Part shown: positions 10,839 through 22,164 of the stretch, one piece after another
How positions within the stretch are numbered: position 1 is the stretch's first letter
Layout: every line of letters starts with the position of its first letter
DNA from: Lunularia cruciata
Lineage: Eukaryota > Streptophyta > Marchantiopsida > Lunulariales > Lunulariaceae
Direction: 5' to 3'
Length of the DNA stretch: 64,000 nt
NCBI GenBank assembly: GCA_948567375.1
Contig: OX419755.1
Span: forward strand, 8,747,001-8,811,000
Program-made: the position numbers and the translations under genes
Notes under the pieces: generated by a model
The model's input: the letters and a program-made list of their open reading frames with translations, nothing else
Told to the model about the DNA's origin: nothing
Database searches by the model: none

Positions 10839-12092
10839 CTATGTCACACTACTCCTAATTAGCTCTAACTCTGACTTGACTAAATCTATTCTGAGACTGA
10901 CATTGTCTCCTACTTCTAACATCTTCCGATCTACTTGCTCCCTTAATCGGATCAGTAAAGTGTTCATATCCACATCTTTGGCTTTCCTCTTCCGAGTTTC
11001 CTGCATAAGCAACTTTAACTCATGTAGACGTGCTTCTTCCAATCTCCCTTCAGCCTCTGTGCTCAAGATTGCTCGCAACTTTCCTACAACTTCTCTTACT
11101 GATTTTGACTCATAACCTCAAGATTGCTATGCCTTCAACTCTTTGTGGTACATCTTCAACTCATCTTTGTACTCAGCAGCGAGCATCTTCTTCTCCTCCA
11201 CATACTGTGAACTTTGTAACTTAGCACTTTGTACCAGCTCGTGCAATCTTTCTTCTTCTCGATGTCTGACTGCCAACTCTCTCTGCCATGCTTGATCCTT
11301 CCCGGCTGCACTCTTCCTCAAGCTTTCCAACTCCTGCTCCATTATTGCGGCCATTGCCTTCACATGAATACTCTTGATGTGCACATCATTGACCTCCTCT
11401 TTCATCTTGGTCAGCAACATTGCCTGCTCTTTCAATTCTTTGGCTTGCTTCTGCATTTCCTTACCTCTTGACTCAAAACTCTCTTGCAACTTCTTGAAAG
11501 TCTTCTTCTTCAAGACTGCATCCACCTGAAGTTCTTCAACTTCCTCGTCTCTTCTGACTACACGCTCTTGCAAATCCTTCACTTCAACCAGCAGATACTT
11601 CACCACCTACAACTCATTTGTCACCATCATATGATTTTGGGGAATTACCTTCCGGTGCTCCTTCAACAGTTCCAACAATGGAGTGACAACCTTTGATAGA
11701 TACAACTTATCTTCATCTTTGGACCCATCTTCGTAGTTCACCTCTTCCATCTGCTCCTTCTGCCAAAGTTGTGATCTTTGTATCTTTAGAGACACTGCTT
11801 TTGAGCTTCCTTCTTCCTTACCTACTAAACTTGGCTCCTCAAGGTACTCCTTCCGTCTTTCAGCCTCCTTCTCTTCCACAACCAGGGCTACACAATGATT
11901 CATCTTTCTTGGTATATTGTCAATCATTGCATGACAAGCTTCATCCACTCCAATTGATTGTTGAACCTCATGTTCCCCCTCACTCTCACTTCCGGATTCC
12001 TCACTTTGTAAAGTTAGTTTGTCTTCTTCTAAGTCCTCTCCTTGAGAGTCTGTCTCCCCTTCAGACTTGGTTTCCGATGGTGCTTCTTTCAC
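10839..12092 (-). pseudogene. LTR-encoded protein, C-terminal acidic and coiled-coil half
   Basis: Three successive open pieces on the minus strand (12092-11607, 11606-11127, 11078-10839), with short breaks between them, read as one decayed protein. The first is very acidic (runs of Glu, Asp and Ser such as KSEGETDSQGEDLEEDKLTL). The second is a long heptad-like helix rich in Glu, Lys, Leu and Gln (for example KEMQKQAKELKEQAMLL), typical of coiled coils. The third continues the helix (EEARLHELKLLMQETRKRK). It has no resemblance to gag, protease, RT, RNase H or integrase. It lies wholly inside the LTR, upstream of the TATA-like box. Function unknown. A coiled-coil self-association role is inferred only from composition. 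Confidence 0.6.
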
Positions 12093-12294
12093 AATCTTCT
12101 TACTCTACAGAACCAGTCTTTGGGTCTTCCTTTCTGCTGTAGGCAATTTTGCATCTTTGGGTTTACCGCGCTTCTTCTTCTTCAGGCTTGTGACTTCTTC
12201 CATCTTCCATTGTCCAATACCCAAGAAGTGATCATCACTGGCTCACAGGTGTGCCATATGTTGTTGCTCTTCTTCATCCGCTTCTTGTCTCAAA

Positions 12295-13449
12295 TCAGGA
12301 TGGAAATGTGACACCATGCCACGCCTCTCCTATGTTGTCAGCAAGTTCAACCCAAAGTAGAAGTGTGTTGCAAACGGTGAAAAATAATGTGGAGGTGAAC
12401 CTGTCCTCCAATTGACCACCATATGCCTTGTTCATTGGTGAAAACACTTTGCTCAGTTCACCTTCACTCCTGCAAACATCTGGTGGAAAAAGACCGCCTG
12501 CTGCATGTTCATGTAAGTAGTTCATTTTGGTTTGAACATGGCCATTATTGTCCCCATGATACTTTGTTTAATTGGGTCCTGATAGGACTCTACCTTGTAA
12601 CTGTTTGTTGTAAAAAGAGCAAAGAACAAATTTTGGATCTCTGCCATTTCCTTTGTAGCATCACACTTCCGATAGAAGGTGATCCCCGTCGGTTCTCTTG
12701 CTTCCTTCTCCAACACTAACCTCCAATTTGACTCAGTCCATCGAGCCGGATTTCCTCTCTTCCCCTTGACTTCAGGGCCTTCCTCATAGTTACTGGCAGC
12801 TATCTCTGCCATGACTCCTGGGAAACTAAAATTCCTATTTCATGCTAAGAAACTAATACAAAGTCTATTCAAGACTTTGATTCTAGCTACGGCGTCCAAC
12901 CTACGAATTGCAAAAGTTTGCACTGCCAGAGCATTTGTGACCTTCTTTGCCATGATTTGCTCTCTTGTTTTTTGGCACTGGAAAACTATTCCTTCTCCTG
13001 GACAAGACACTTTAACCCCTTTTGGATTTCCAAAAATCTCACTCTCAATTGGCTTCCTGACACACATTACTGCAGGACGACTACTCAAAGGGATTGGAAA
13101 TCTACTTGACATATTCAACTTGTCCCTATGCAATTGCAATTTTATATTACCCCAAATTGCAGTCATTCTTCAGTCAATTTCAAAATCAACTTCCCCTTCT
13201 TCTGCATGTTGTTGTCCTGTCACTGTCAAGACATGCTTCTTCTGCCTCCGCCATTTCTTGAAGTGTACTTTCTTGCCACATACCAAGGTTGTTAGACGGT
13301 CTTTGTATTGGCCTTTGCTTCCCGATCCGAAGATGATGCTCCTCGGACTTCTTTCTTTGTACTCCTCTCCTAAGTACTTCCATCATCGGATCCAAAGTTG
13401 ACTTCTTTGGATTTCCTCCAAAGACACTCCCGTCCATTCCTTCTTTCAC
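12295..13449 (-). pseudogene. LTR-encoded protein, N-terminal half with a WTxxxW block
   Basis: Minus-strand pieces 13449-13186, 13166-12840, 12812-12522 and 12525-12295 read through with a few stops or frame changes. The clearest block is at 12522-12812: KGKRGNPARWTESNWRLVL, followed by a compact, mixed globular stretch with NLFFALFTTNSYKVESYQDP. A related block (LLNWTKDHWQMVLSP) occurs at 24459-24644, so this is a repeat-family domain rather than random sequence. It is probably joined to the coiled-coil half downstream (12092-10839). I do not recognise the domain from a named family. The first ATG in this region is at 13449, about 70 bases inside the LTR. Confidence 0.55.
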
Positions 13450-13519
13450 AATTCAGCTTTCTTTGCTTACTTCTTCTCTCAAACGCTAATAATCAAAAAA
13501 AAAAAACATGTGGGCACCA

Positions 13520-14560
13520 CAGTTGCATAGTCCACTATAGAAGCGGAGTATGTGGTAGCACCAAAAACAGCAAAGGAGGTGATTTGGTTGGATAGACTTG
13601 TTGTTGAGATGGGGCTATTTGTAATGTTTTGAATATAGGAGAACCCCCAAGAGAAAACCCAAAAGAAGAAACACAAATTACACTCAAGACTCCTATGCCT
13701 CAAAGGAGCACCTTGTCTTTATTATATAGCAAAGAGGATCCCCTCAAAGGAAGCTCCATCCTTGGATCACTACATGGATTGGTGGCATGTCAGCAAGCTT
13801 GACCCTCAGATTATTTACATGCATGGACATGTTGGTTTTGATCCTATCTAGTTGGTCAAACAAGCTTTGACATAAGGGAATCTTTAGGAATATTCTTGTA
13901 GGAACCTCAAAATCACATGGGTGAGAAACCATTAGAAAGCCTCAATGAGACAAACAAGGAGGAGGGAAGACCAGCCTAATTTCTCCTTGGGAAAAAATCT
14001 GCACAATTTTTAGGCCTAATTCATCAGTTTAGGTCTTCAAAATTGACCTCAAAATTTTCAGGCTATTTTTGGCTCCTTCCCTATTAGTAGAAATAATATT
14101 TTGGTGATACCTCTATCTGATATACTTAGTCCATCATATATAACATCCTTCCAAATATTACTAAGTCAATTTTCATCTCTAGTTAATATGTCTAGCTATT
14201 GATATTACACTATTGCATGGTTATGTAATGCTTCATTGTGATAGTCAAAGTGCTATACAGCTAGCTGAAAATTAGGTGATGGACAGTATGGTTAAGCACA
14301 TAGACATCAGGTACCACTTTCTTAGGCAAGTTGTATTTGAGAAAAAGTTTGAGCTAGTCAAGATTGATGGTAAGCTCAACTTGGCTTATGCCTTTACCAA
14401 AGTCATACCTTTAGAAAGTTTCTCTAGGCATAGTGCAACCATGCAAGTTGTGAAAGTGGAGCATGAATAGGGTGACTTAGCATTGGAGGTGACCTTGGCT
14501 ATTTGGTTACTCTATCTCTATATGGGCTATGGTTATAAGTTCAAGTTTATCCTAGTTTAA
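13520..14560 (+). mobile_element. Copia RNase H remnant, interrupted
   Basis: Plus-strand reading gives STIEAEYVVAPKTAKEVIWL (13531-13600), the first part of a copia RNase H, then a 597-base insertion, then LHCDSQSAIQLAEN (14228-14270) and VKHIDIRYHFLRQVVFEKK, ending near 14470 with a pol tail. Together these make the C-terminal copia RNase H domain, with two of its acidic blocks visible. A purine stretch (aaaggagggtcaagc, about 14558) may be its polypurine tract, so a copia 3' LTR may begin after it. The upstream part is cut by the family C LTR at 13519. Confidence 0.75.
13627..14223 (-). mobile_element. 597-bp insertion in the copia RNase H, probable solo LTR
   Basis: It is flanked by the direct repeat tgtaatg (13620-13626 and 14224-14230). 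Removing it rejoins the copia RNase H reading frame. It has no coding content. A minus-strand orientation is suggested by a reverse poly(A)-signal-like tttatta near 13716. Whether the target duplication is 5 or 7 bases cannot be decided. Confidence 0.65.
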
Positions 14561-17339
14561 AGGAGGGTCAAGCAATTGGCTATCTGTCTAGAACTTCCCA
14601 TCAAGTGATAAATTGTTTAGCAAGGTTACTAACCCCAAGATAAGGGTCAAGGAGGAGTTTTTTAAGATTTATGCTTATGCCTTAGGGTTACACTATAAGC
14701 AGTTTTTTTTTAGTTGATGGTTGGAATGAACTTAGAGAGAGTGTGAGAACTCTTGCAATGAATGCTTGGATATGGCGGTGTCATAGGGAAAGTAATATAC
14801 TGGTACCATTGGTGCCATTTGGTGTGAATCTTCTTCTTTCTTTTTTCATGCTATAGTGCACTCGGGAGTTTCATGTTATGGTGAAACCGGAAGTTGTTTT
14901 GTGTTCATGTAAGCTCAAGGATTTTCTTTTATATTACATAAGCTCGGGGCTTATTTGTATGTCACTTAAGCGCGGGAGTTTGTTTATGTTACTGGGGTCT
15001 CAAGAGTATTTTAGTTAATGGCCGTAGAAAGGGGTTTGAGGCTTCAAGAGAAAAGCCTGAACAGGTCTGCAGAAGGGAAAGAGAAGGAGGAGAGTATTGA
15101 AAAGAGTGTGGAGTAAGAAGGAAAAAGGATTTTGAGAAGGAGAAAAATATCGAAGGAGTTAGTGATTGGGGGAGAAGAGAAAAGAGGAACAAGGAGAATA
15201 GGAAGAATTGGGACGGAAAATAGGGCAGTGGGGTTTTAATGAGAAATGTTTGAGAGGAGAGCCCTGAGGGGGGGGGAAGGAATCATCGAAGGGTTTGGGG
15301 CCAAAGGGTGAGAGCTCGAAGGTATGCAGGAAGAAGAGATTTTTTTTGGGAGACTTCCGTAGGAGTGATGCATCAAGAGAACTGGCAGGACAGTGAAGCA
15401 TCAAAGGGAAGTTTTGGCTGGGCAGGAGGATTTTAGGGGCTTGGAAGGACATTGATTTCTCGAAGGAGGAACTGAGAAAACAAGAGAAAAGAATCAAAAA
15501 GTCAGAGTTTGGACAGGAGGAGAGGACACAAAGGAAGGATTGGGGGTTTCTTGAGGAGTAACAAAATAGGTCGGGAGAGAAAGAGTCGGATGGACAAGAA
15601 ATTCATGAACGAAAGGAGAAAATCTTGAAGGGTCTGGCAGTAGTGAGAATTCTTGAGAGGAGTGAAGCTATTTGGAGAGAATGAAAACATGAAGGACAAG
15701 AGCGTGAGTGCTTTTTGGAGAAGGGCAGGAAGTGAATTGCGTTGGGAAAGAGTGCAAGGGTTTTGAAGAGAATGTGAAGACCAGTTGTGCTTTTGGAAGA
15801 GAATGTGAAATCGTTCAGAGGAAAGAATGTGAAGACCAGTACTTCATTTGGAGAAGGATGTGAGGGTTTTGGGAGAAGAGAAATTTTCAAGAGATTGTTA
15901 TTATTCAGAGAAAAGAATGTGAAGACCAGTTATGCTTTTGGAAGAGAATGTGAAATCATTTAGGGGAAAGAATGTGAAGACCAGTAATGCGTTTGGAGAA
16001 GAATGTGAGGATTTTAAGAGAAGAACAACGCTGGAGAGCAGAAGAAGGACAGAGAAGGACAGAGATGTTTTTGGGAGAATGATAGAGAAGAGAAGAAGAC
16101 ATTAAGATTCAATGGAAGCAAAAGGTAGTAAGGTGACAAGAAGAGAAGGAGAGTGAATTCTTGAAGGAAATGTGACTAAGATTGGGAGAAGAAGGAGTAA
16201 TAGTGACAGGGTTTCTGGAAGATGAAAGGGGTTTGGAAAATGATTCAAGTGACCAAGAATGTTGAGAGAAAGCTTCAAAGGAATCTTTTGCCGTGACTAG
16301 ACAGTTAAGGGGTTTGGGAAATGTTTGAGTGACCAGGAGGGTTTAAGGATGTTCCATGAGAGGGTCTTTGGCTGAGAATAGAACCAGAGAAGGAGAGAGA
16401 ATTTTGCAGGAAGGAACAATGTGGATGTAGGAGTTGGGAAGGCTGGACAATGAAGAGACTTTTGCTTGAATGTTGCCAAAGAGTGTGAGAGGAAGGGAGG
16501 AAGTCAGGAGGGTGAAGTCTCGGGGAGAATCTGCCGGACATAGAGAGGACCCAGGGTGACACATGAGACAGCTGTGACAAAACAGGAAGAGAACAAACTA
16601 TAAAAGATAGGGATCAGAACTTGGTTGATTCTGTTCTTCTGTTATGGTTGGACAGTTGGAACCTTGGTGTGATCAATGTTCAGTCTGGAGTTGATTATTT
16701 CTTCCCAAGATTGTAAATTGAAAAGCTTGGTGTTGTGATGCATTGTGGTTCTCCATGGTTAAATGTGAATATTTTGATCTGTGAAAGTGTTAAGGGATGA
16801 CTCTATTCTAGGAGCTCCTAGTCATGTTACATAGGCAGATCCTCCCCATTGGCTGGTCATGGTAATCCGAAACTGGGCATAGGGGTTATGACTTGTCAGA
16901 AAAATTCACCGCCCCGTTAAGTATAAACCCAACACTAACTAACTTGAAGATTAGTTAGTGGACCTTGATGAACAAGCATTTTTGAACAAACCCAGCTCAT
17001 GAAACCATAAAGAGGGGACCGTCGTCCAGGCAAGAGTAAAAGAATAGGAGCCTGAATACCAAAGTGTGAGCTATTGTTAAATAGGACCATCTAAGCACAA
17101 GCAGCCAGGTGCCCAGTGCACACTTGAGACCAACAATCCCTGCAACAGCGGTAGTAAAAGAGATTCATGAAACATTCTTGTGGACATAGCCTCACATAGA
17201 GGTGATTCACATACTTCTATGTAATATGTGAATCTACTAGTATACAAGGTGTGTGGATATCATTGTAATGCTCATCAGTTTCTCAACACAAATTTGTCAC
17301 CTTGAAGCTGCTCAAAAAAATAGAGAAGCCTCCTTGAAG
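14561..17339. other. No gene; purine-rich block and TATA-like promoter region, possible long LTR
   Basis: From about 14980 to 16560 the plus strand is strongly purine-rich (long gaagagaatgtgaag phrases). The open frames seen on the minus strand (Ser/Pro/Leu/Phe-rich) are a by-product of this skew. At 16597-16605 there is tataaaaga, followed by mixed-composition sequence without a gene. This would suit the U3, TATA and R-U5 layout of a long LTR for the copia remnant ending near 14560, but no second copy exists in the window to prove it. Confidence 0.4.
15770..16020 (+). repeat. Tandem repeat of about 145 bp in the purine-rich block
   Basis: The phrase gaatgtgaagaccag occurs at 15770, 15825, 15915 and 15970. 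Spacings of 55, 90 and 55 show a 145-base unit duplicated once, itself built of two related halves. Confidence 0.75.
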
Positions 17340-19313
17340 ATCAAGTAGGGTGAGTTCATTGTGGTATCCAACAACTACAAGGCTTGGAAGCATGATATTG
17401 ATACTATGCTAATGAAGCACAAGGAGGAATTATGGAGCATCAAGGCTGACCTTTTGGTAATGAAGGTAGAGTAGGGTCTACTAAACAAGAGAAGGCCTTT
17501 GTGGATTACAAGACTGCACAAGAAGAGAGTTTGTGGGAGAAGGATTGGGAGATCTCCAATATGAAGGAGGAGATAACAAGCTTGAGGCAGCAGATTACCC
17601 AATTGGACTCCAATTTGACAATTGTCAAGGGTACATCCAAGCAACAAGCAAAGAAGATGAAGAAGAAGTATGCCAAGGAGTTGGATGCTAAGAACAAGGA
17701 GGTAATGTCCCTAAAGAAGGAGTTGGATGGTCTATGGAAGGAGAAGGCCATAAAGGAGCAATCTCATGATGCCACCTTGTAAGTAGCCAAGGTGCACATC
17801 AAGGAATTGTCCACAATCATAGTGGACCATGAAGACAAGGTCCACATTCTCCAAGTGCAAGTCAAATAAGAGGTGGAGATGGAGTTGCAATCCATTTGTG
17901 ATACTCTAGATGAAGAATGATGAGGAATGCAAGTTCTTATAGTTATCAAAGACATTGCTAATAGGTTGAAGACCCAAGTGGAATTGGCTATTACAACCCA
18001 ATCTTACCTAGCTAAGTTGCGGGAGCTGAAGTCAGAAATACATACCTTAGAAGCCAAAACCTACTCCACTAAACAATTAAGCAAGCTGTTAGAGAAGTTA
18101 CACAAGCATGGTGATGCTAATTTTGAGAGTGTCTTAAGCAATATCCACCATGAACTAGAAGACTATAAAAAACACATCAAGGAGCTGATTTTAGGTGTAA
18201 GGGAGAAGGATGGTCAAGGAAGTAGATTATGGTGTACATACTTGTATAAGTGTAGAGAGGACTTCATCATGATGGGACTTCATTGTGATAGAGAACACCA
18301 CTATGTTGGGGACTTCAACATGATGGGAACACCATCGGATTGGGGACTTCATCATGATAGGATGTCTCCATGTGATGACATGTATAGGAATTCTTTTGAG
18401 CAATTAAGACTTTGTACATTAAATTGATTCTTTTGTAAATATCTGATTGTTAGGACCATTCAACCAATGTGAAACTGGATTCATATTATTGTTTGAGTGA
18501 AAAATAAGTGCCTCTCTATAGGTGGTGCCACCATAGCCTTTAATTTGTAACAACCAATTAGATAGATTAAGGTTAGTCTTAATTCATTGTCATGGAGTTG
18601 TGACATAACATCGCCATGGATGCCCCCCATCTTATTGTAATGGAGAGTATAAGGGGAGTAACCTGACTAAATATAGGTTCAATTAGCACACATTGAAATT
18701 CCATCTCATACCTATCTGTTCAAACTCATGAATGAGCAATCACTTTGCTCTTTATTTTTGCCAAGTTGACTCTATTGTGGGGATGATGCTTGAGGACCAC
18801 TTAGATCCTAATTGTATCAATGTTAGTATGGTGTATGTTTTGTGATTTTTGAGTCAAGTAGTAGTGAGAAACTCAAAGTAGGAATGCAAGTGCTAAGGTG
18901 CAGGAGGCTAGTCAGGCTTGTGAGTTTTGAAGATTTGGGGTGATGCATTGAGAGTCATGATGGTTGTGAGTGTCGTAAAGTATCATATATAATGAAAAGC
19001 TCAGCGTATTGCAGACCTATAGTATAGCAATCAAGAATGCCTTCTGAGAAGGGTAGAATGCTCCCATTGGCACTATGGTATGCATTGTATAAGTAATTAT
19101 GAGGGAAAGACCTTTGGGCCAGTGACCAACACAATAGATTGAAACATCACCTTTAGGAGCTCATGCAATGAGATATCATTCATGAATGTGATTGAGAGGT
19201 TTTATTTTTGCTATAGTGTGCTACAAATGGGTACTCTAACCTCTTTTGGGAATTTTCCTACCCAAGAGGTTAAATTCATAACCATAGCCGACTTGTGACA
19301 AAGTGACACTTAC
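17340..19313 (+). repeat. Family D long direct repeat, copy 1 (LTR-like, with coiled-coil ORF)
   Basis: It matches 22165-24078 along its whole length with moderate divergence and in the same orientation. It contains a coiled-coil reading frame (17375-18427), then a TATA-like gagagtataag at 18644-18654, then about 660 bases without a gene that end at ...gtgacaaagtgaca. A gag fragment on the same strand follows (19490-19880). The layout matches the family C LTR: frame, TATA, end, then gag. I infer a 5' LTR, but no primer site is recognisable after 19313. Confidence 0.6.
17375..18427 (+). pseudogene. Decayed coiled-coil ORF in family D repeat, copy 1
   Basis: Open pieces at 17501-17782 and 17927-18427, with in-frame remains between and before them (for example MKHKEELWSIKADLLVMK at 17417). 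The composition is a long charged helix: NMKEEITSLRQQITQLDSN, KKYAKELDAKNKEVMSLKKE, and TLEAKTYSTKQLSKLLEKLH. No enzyme or gag motif is present. The same frame is preserved in worse shape in the second copy (22260-23040). The second copy lets one repair the reading by comparison, so it was coding before the duplication. Function unknown. Confidence 0.6.
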
Positions 19314-19489
19314 TTGTCCCAAAGATTGACTTCCATCTCTTCTTTAGGTGTAACATTGTCAAAACCATTAGACCTAATCATCAACTTGTTAGCAAGAGCC
19401 GCAAGGTACTTGCGGAGGAACAGGAAGAACATGATTCTCATGATAGTGCACCTACTTGGGACATGGGTGATACCTTCTTAACCAACTAA

Positions 19490-19880
19490 TTGGAAGAGTG
19501 AACCGTCCTTTAGCATGGGGAATTATGCCCCCTTCATGCACCAAAACTTTCAAAAGTTCAAAGGTAAGGATGTTGAAGAAGATCCATATACTTTTAGGAG
19601 TTTGAAGCTATATTGATAGCCAATAAAGGAGAAGATGATGCTCACCAACTTCAAATTTTCTTGAGTCTACTATGGAAAATAGTGCACAAGTTTACCCATG
19701 TTAGCCTGGATCCAAGGAACATGAAAATGGCCAGTGGTTCAAGAACTATTCCTAGATTGGTTCCATGAATTGGACTATGAGGCCAATGTCTTCTCTACTC
19801 TCAATAACCTTGAGCAAAGGAAGAATGAACAATTTCAAGATTATAAGGAGAGATTTCAAATCTTACTTATTACCATGATC
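19490..19880 (+). pseudogene. Gag fragment following family D repeat, copy 1
   Basis: With frame changes, the plus strand reads HQNFQKFKGKDVEEDPYTF, then DWFHELDYEANVFSTLNNLE and RKNEQFQDYKERFQILL. This is the core of a Retrotrans_gag capsid region (W or F, then 'NLEQRKNEQFQDYKERF'). It breaks off near 19880 where minus-strand gypsy sequence starts. It is probably the gag of the element whose LTRs are the family D repeats. Confidence 0.6.
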
Positions 19881-22145
19881 AAAGGGTAATCTCTTTGGTA
19901 GATCACATAGAAACACATCTACAAAGTCTTGAACTCTTTGATCAACCATTGCTTGATGAGACTCCTGGCCCTCATCAGATTCTCCATGCACCATTGGCTT
20001 GATCCACATTGCAAAAGTAAAAATATCTTCCTCAAAAGCTTGCTCTATGGTTGCTTCATTGATAAAGTTTCCCATCTTTGGACTAACTATTGTTAAGTGT
20101 CTTTCTCAAAGGTGCCAAACAACCTAATCAACAATTCATGCCCTGATGTTGTACTTGAATTTATCATTGGATCCAATCAAATTGAGCCTTATGATATTCA
20201 AGCCAAGGCTAAACTAGAATGATATCATAGTATAGAGGTGTCACTACAAACCTCATACATGCTAAATACTCTTTCCCAACCTTGAATATAACAAGATGTA
20301 AGGTATGGAATGCAAAACCCTTTTTGTCATCCTTCATCATCAATCTACTTCCAATTATTAGCTTGATAGGGAAACTTAATTCCTTTGCTAATTACGGACA
20401 TGTAATTATTTGAACTTCCAAAATCAACCAAAATCATACATTTGTGATTATATCTTGCAAGTGAAGTAAACTTGCATAGGTTGAACCTTCAATCCCATTA
20501 CAGCTAATCAAGTTCCCAATAGATGGCTTAAATTCTCCTATTGGATTTTTTGTTTCCTTGATCATTACACTCCATGAACTCTATTTTGAGCAATTTGATG
20601 GGGTTTTCTATTCTTGACTGGACATTTAGCAATGTGATGTCTAATTTTGCAACAATAAAGCAACCACCATTTTGTCACAATCATTCCCTATCTATAGTGC
20701 CAAGTGATCTTTATTGGATGGTATCAATCTCCATCGGTATCAGTTCCTCCACCCATGTGTAAGGTGTTGGCAAGTTCTATGAAGGTCAAGGTCAAGACCA
20801 AGTTTTTGCAACCAAGAAATCAAAGTACTCAACCTATTGCATGTCTTCCTCCAAGTGTTTGGGCTCCCACATGATCACCTCCAATTTGATGTGTGACTTT
20901 AAACCCCTCACAAATCAATCTAGAGCTTCACTTTCTAGTATATTTGAAATTTGTATTATAATGTTTTTGAATTGAGTGATGTAGCTTCTTATAGAACCAA
21001 TATGCTTCAATTATACTTATCTATCCTGTATAGCTTTTTAGCATTTATAGTTTGATATTACCCAATTATTGCACTCTTGAATTCTTTCCATGTCAAGATT
21101 GGCGTAACAAACTACTTTTCAACTCACTCCACTCAAAATCACCACCACAGCTATGTCATTCCATCCAATTGGCTGGAAGCCAAGAGAATCTATCTCCATT
21201 CATTTTGAAGATTTATAGTTTCAAAAATAACATTTGCAATCAAACACAAAACTCTCCACTACACTTGAGAGAATCTTGTCTTCAAATACCTTGGGCTTTG
21301 GAAATCCAATTTGCTCTTCTATTTCTCAAAACAGTGCACTCTCTACATGTTCTTGTTGTTGATGTTCTTGTTCTTCCAACAATCAAGTAAGGTGTTTGAT
21401 TTATTGCTGCATAACAATGATAACTTTGGATATTATTTCCATTGCCACTACTCTATCAAATTTCCTATAATTCTCTAAGTTAACATCTAGATGTAACACA
21501 TTGACTGTTCTCCATAAGTTACAATCAGAAGTACCAAGGGTTCATTAGACAAGGTGATTACAAAATCAAAAAATTTTGCCCAAAGCATCAAATGATGAAC
21601 TATGTGAAAGGATGCTTGGGTACAAAAATCCCATGGATACAAAAATTCCAATGGTTTGGCAGAAACGGATTTGGTGGCCCATAAGTTCCATCCATCCATC
21701 TCATTCAAGCCCTATACCAATGTAAGAGATTAAGGAGAGAAATAAGAGAATGGAAGATCGGAATGAAATATCACATTAGGACTCTTGAATGAGAAATACC
21801 TAGCATGAGCTTGGGCTTTGGTATATATAGGAAACATACAAGGTTCTTGAGAATCTTCTTTGGAAGCTTCCTAAAAACTGCCTTCTTAGAGTGCAAGCCA
21901 AGCTAACTAAGAAGCTTCTTGAAAAGTTTCATTCTAAAAGATGCTTACTTAACATGCAAGCTAAGCTAGTTGGGAAGCTTCCCAAGAGGTTTCCTCCTAG
22001 AAGTCACCACTTAGCATGCACATTACTCAATATTTGGAAGCTACCAAGTAGCTTCCTAGATGCTTCTAGAATATTCTTACTAATTTGGTCTATTTTTTAT
22101 TATGTTAGTCTCAACTAACTTGTCTATAAACTCCATATTGTTACA
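19863..22145 (-). mobile_element. Old minus-strand gypsy remnant: LTR, gag, protease, start of pol
   Basis: Minus-strand order: LTR (22145-21721), a decayed tRNA-iMet-type primer site (TGGTATAGGGC, about 21719-21709), gag pieces near 21150-20870 (ILTWKEFKSAII, and EALDRFVRGLKSHIKLEV after correcting stops), a protease-like region near 20550-20380, and the start of pol at 20075-19863 (DQRVQDFVDVFLCDLPKRLP). The frames are full of stops. The 3' part is missing, cut where the plus-strand gag fragment ends. Confidence 0.6.
21721..22145 (-). repeat. 5' LTR of the minus-strand gypsy remnant (about 425 bp)
   Basis: The plus strand starts tgtaagaga and ends attgttaca, so both ends have TG...CA form, with the primer-like site just outside at 21709-21719. 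It contains imperfect tandem repeats of about 65-70 bases around 21885-22030 (the phrase caagctaac/aagcttc...). Confidence 0.6.
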
Positions 22146-22164
22146 TATTAGACCAGTATTGAAC

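Larger units (their letters stand above)
7255..13519 (-). mobile_element. Retroelement of family C, 5' part: giant LTR, primer site and gag
   Basis: Read on the minus strand: a 3.7 kb LTR (13519-9799), a tRNA-Asp-like primer site (9795-9777), then gag with three zinc knuckles (about 9720-7900). The element is cut at 7254 by the gypsy A LTR, so protease and pol are missing. The gag type and primer site fit Ty3/gypsy. The LTR carries a decayed reading frame (10839-13449), discussed separately. The bases after the gypsy LTR (gtaca, 7255-7259) would be the gypsy target duplication, but the other side is outside the window. Confidence 0.75.
9799..13519 (-). repeat. Family C 5' LTR, about 3.7 kb, with an internal reading frame
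   Basis: The inner edge is set by the primer site. The outer edge is set by homology of its first roughly 80 bases (TGGTGCCCACATG, then gaagaagt...) to the start of the solo LTR at 3216. The last kilobase (9799-10860) also matches that solo LTR. Between these lies about 2.6 kb of minus-strand coding-like sequence that the solo LTR does not have in this form. The TATA-like box at 10464-10471 lies downstream of the coding part, so the coding part falls in U3. LTRs of plant gypsy elements are usually 0.3-2 kb, though longer ones are known. Confidence 0.75.

Noticed and set aside
11693..12142. 149-codon plus-strand frame opposite the coiled-coil ORF
   Set aside because: Ser/Leu/Pro-rich shadow of the Glu/Lys-rich frame on the other strand.
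15770..16020. CRISPR-like regular repeats
   Set aside because: Only a duplicated 145-base unit with no short identical repeats and unique spacers; and this is plant nuclear DNA.
14989..16580. Several long minus-strand open frames (Ser/Leu/Phe/Pro-rich)
   Set aside because: They are produced by the purine skew of the plus strand; no domain and no codon pattern support them.
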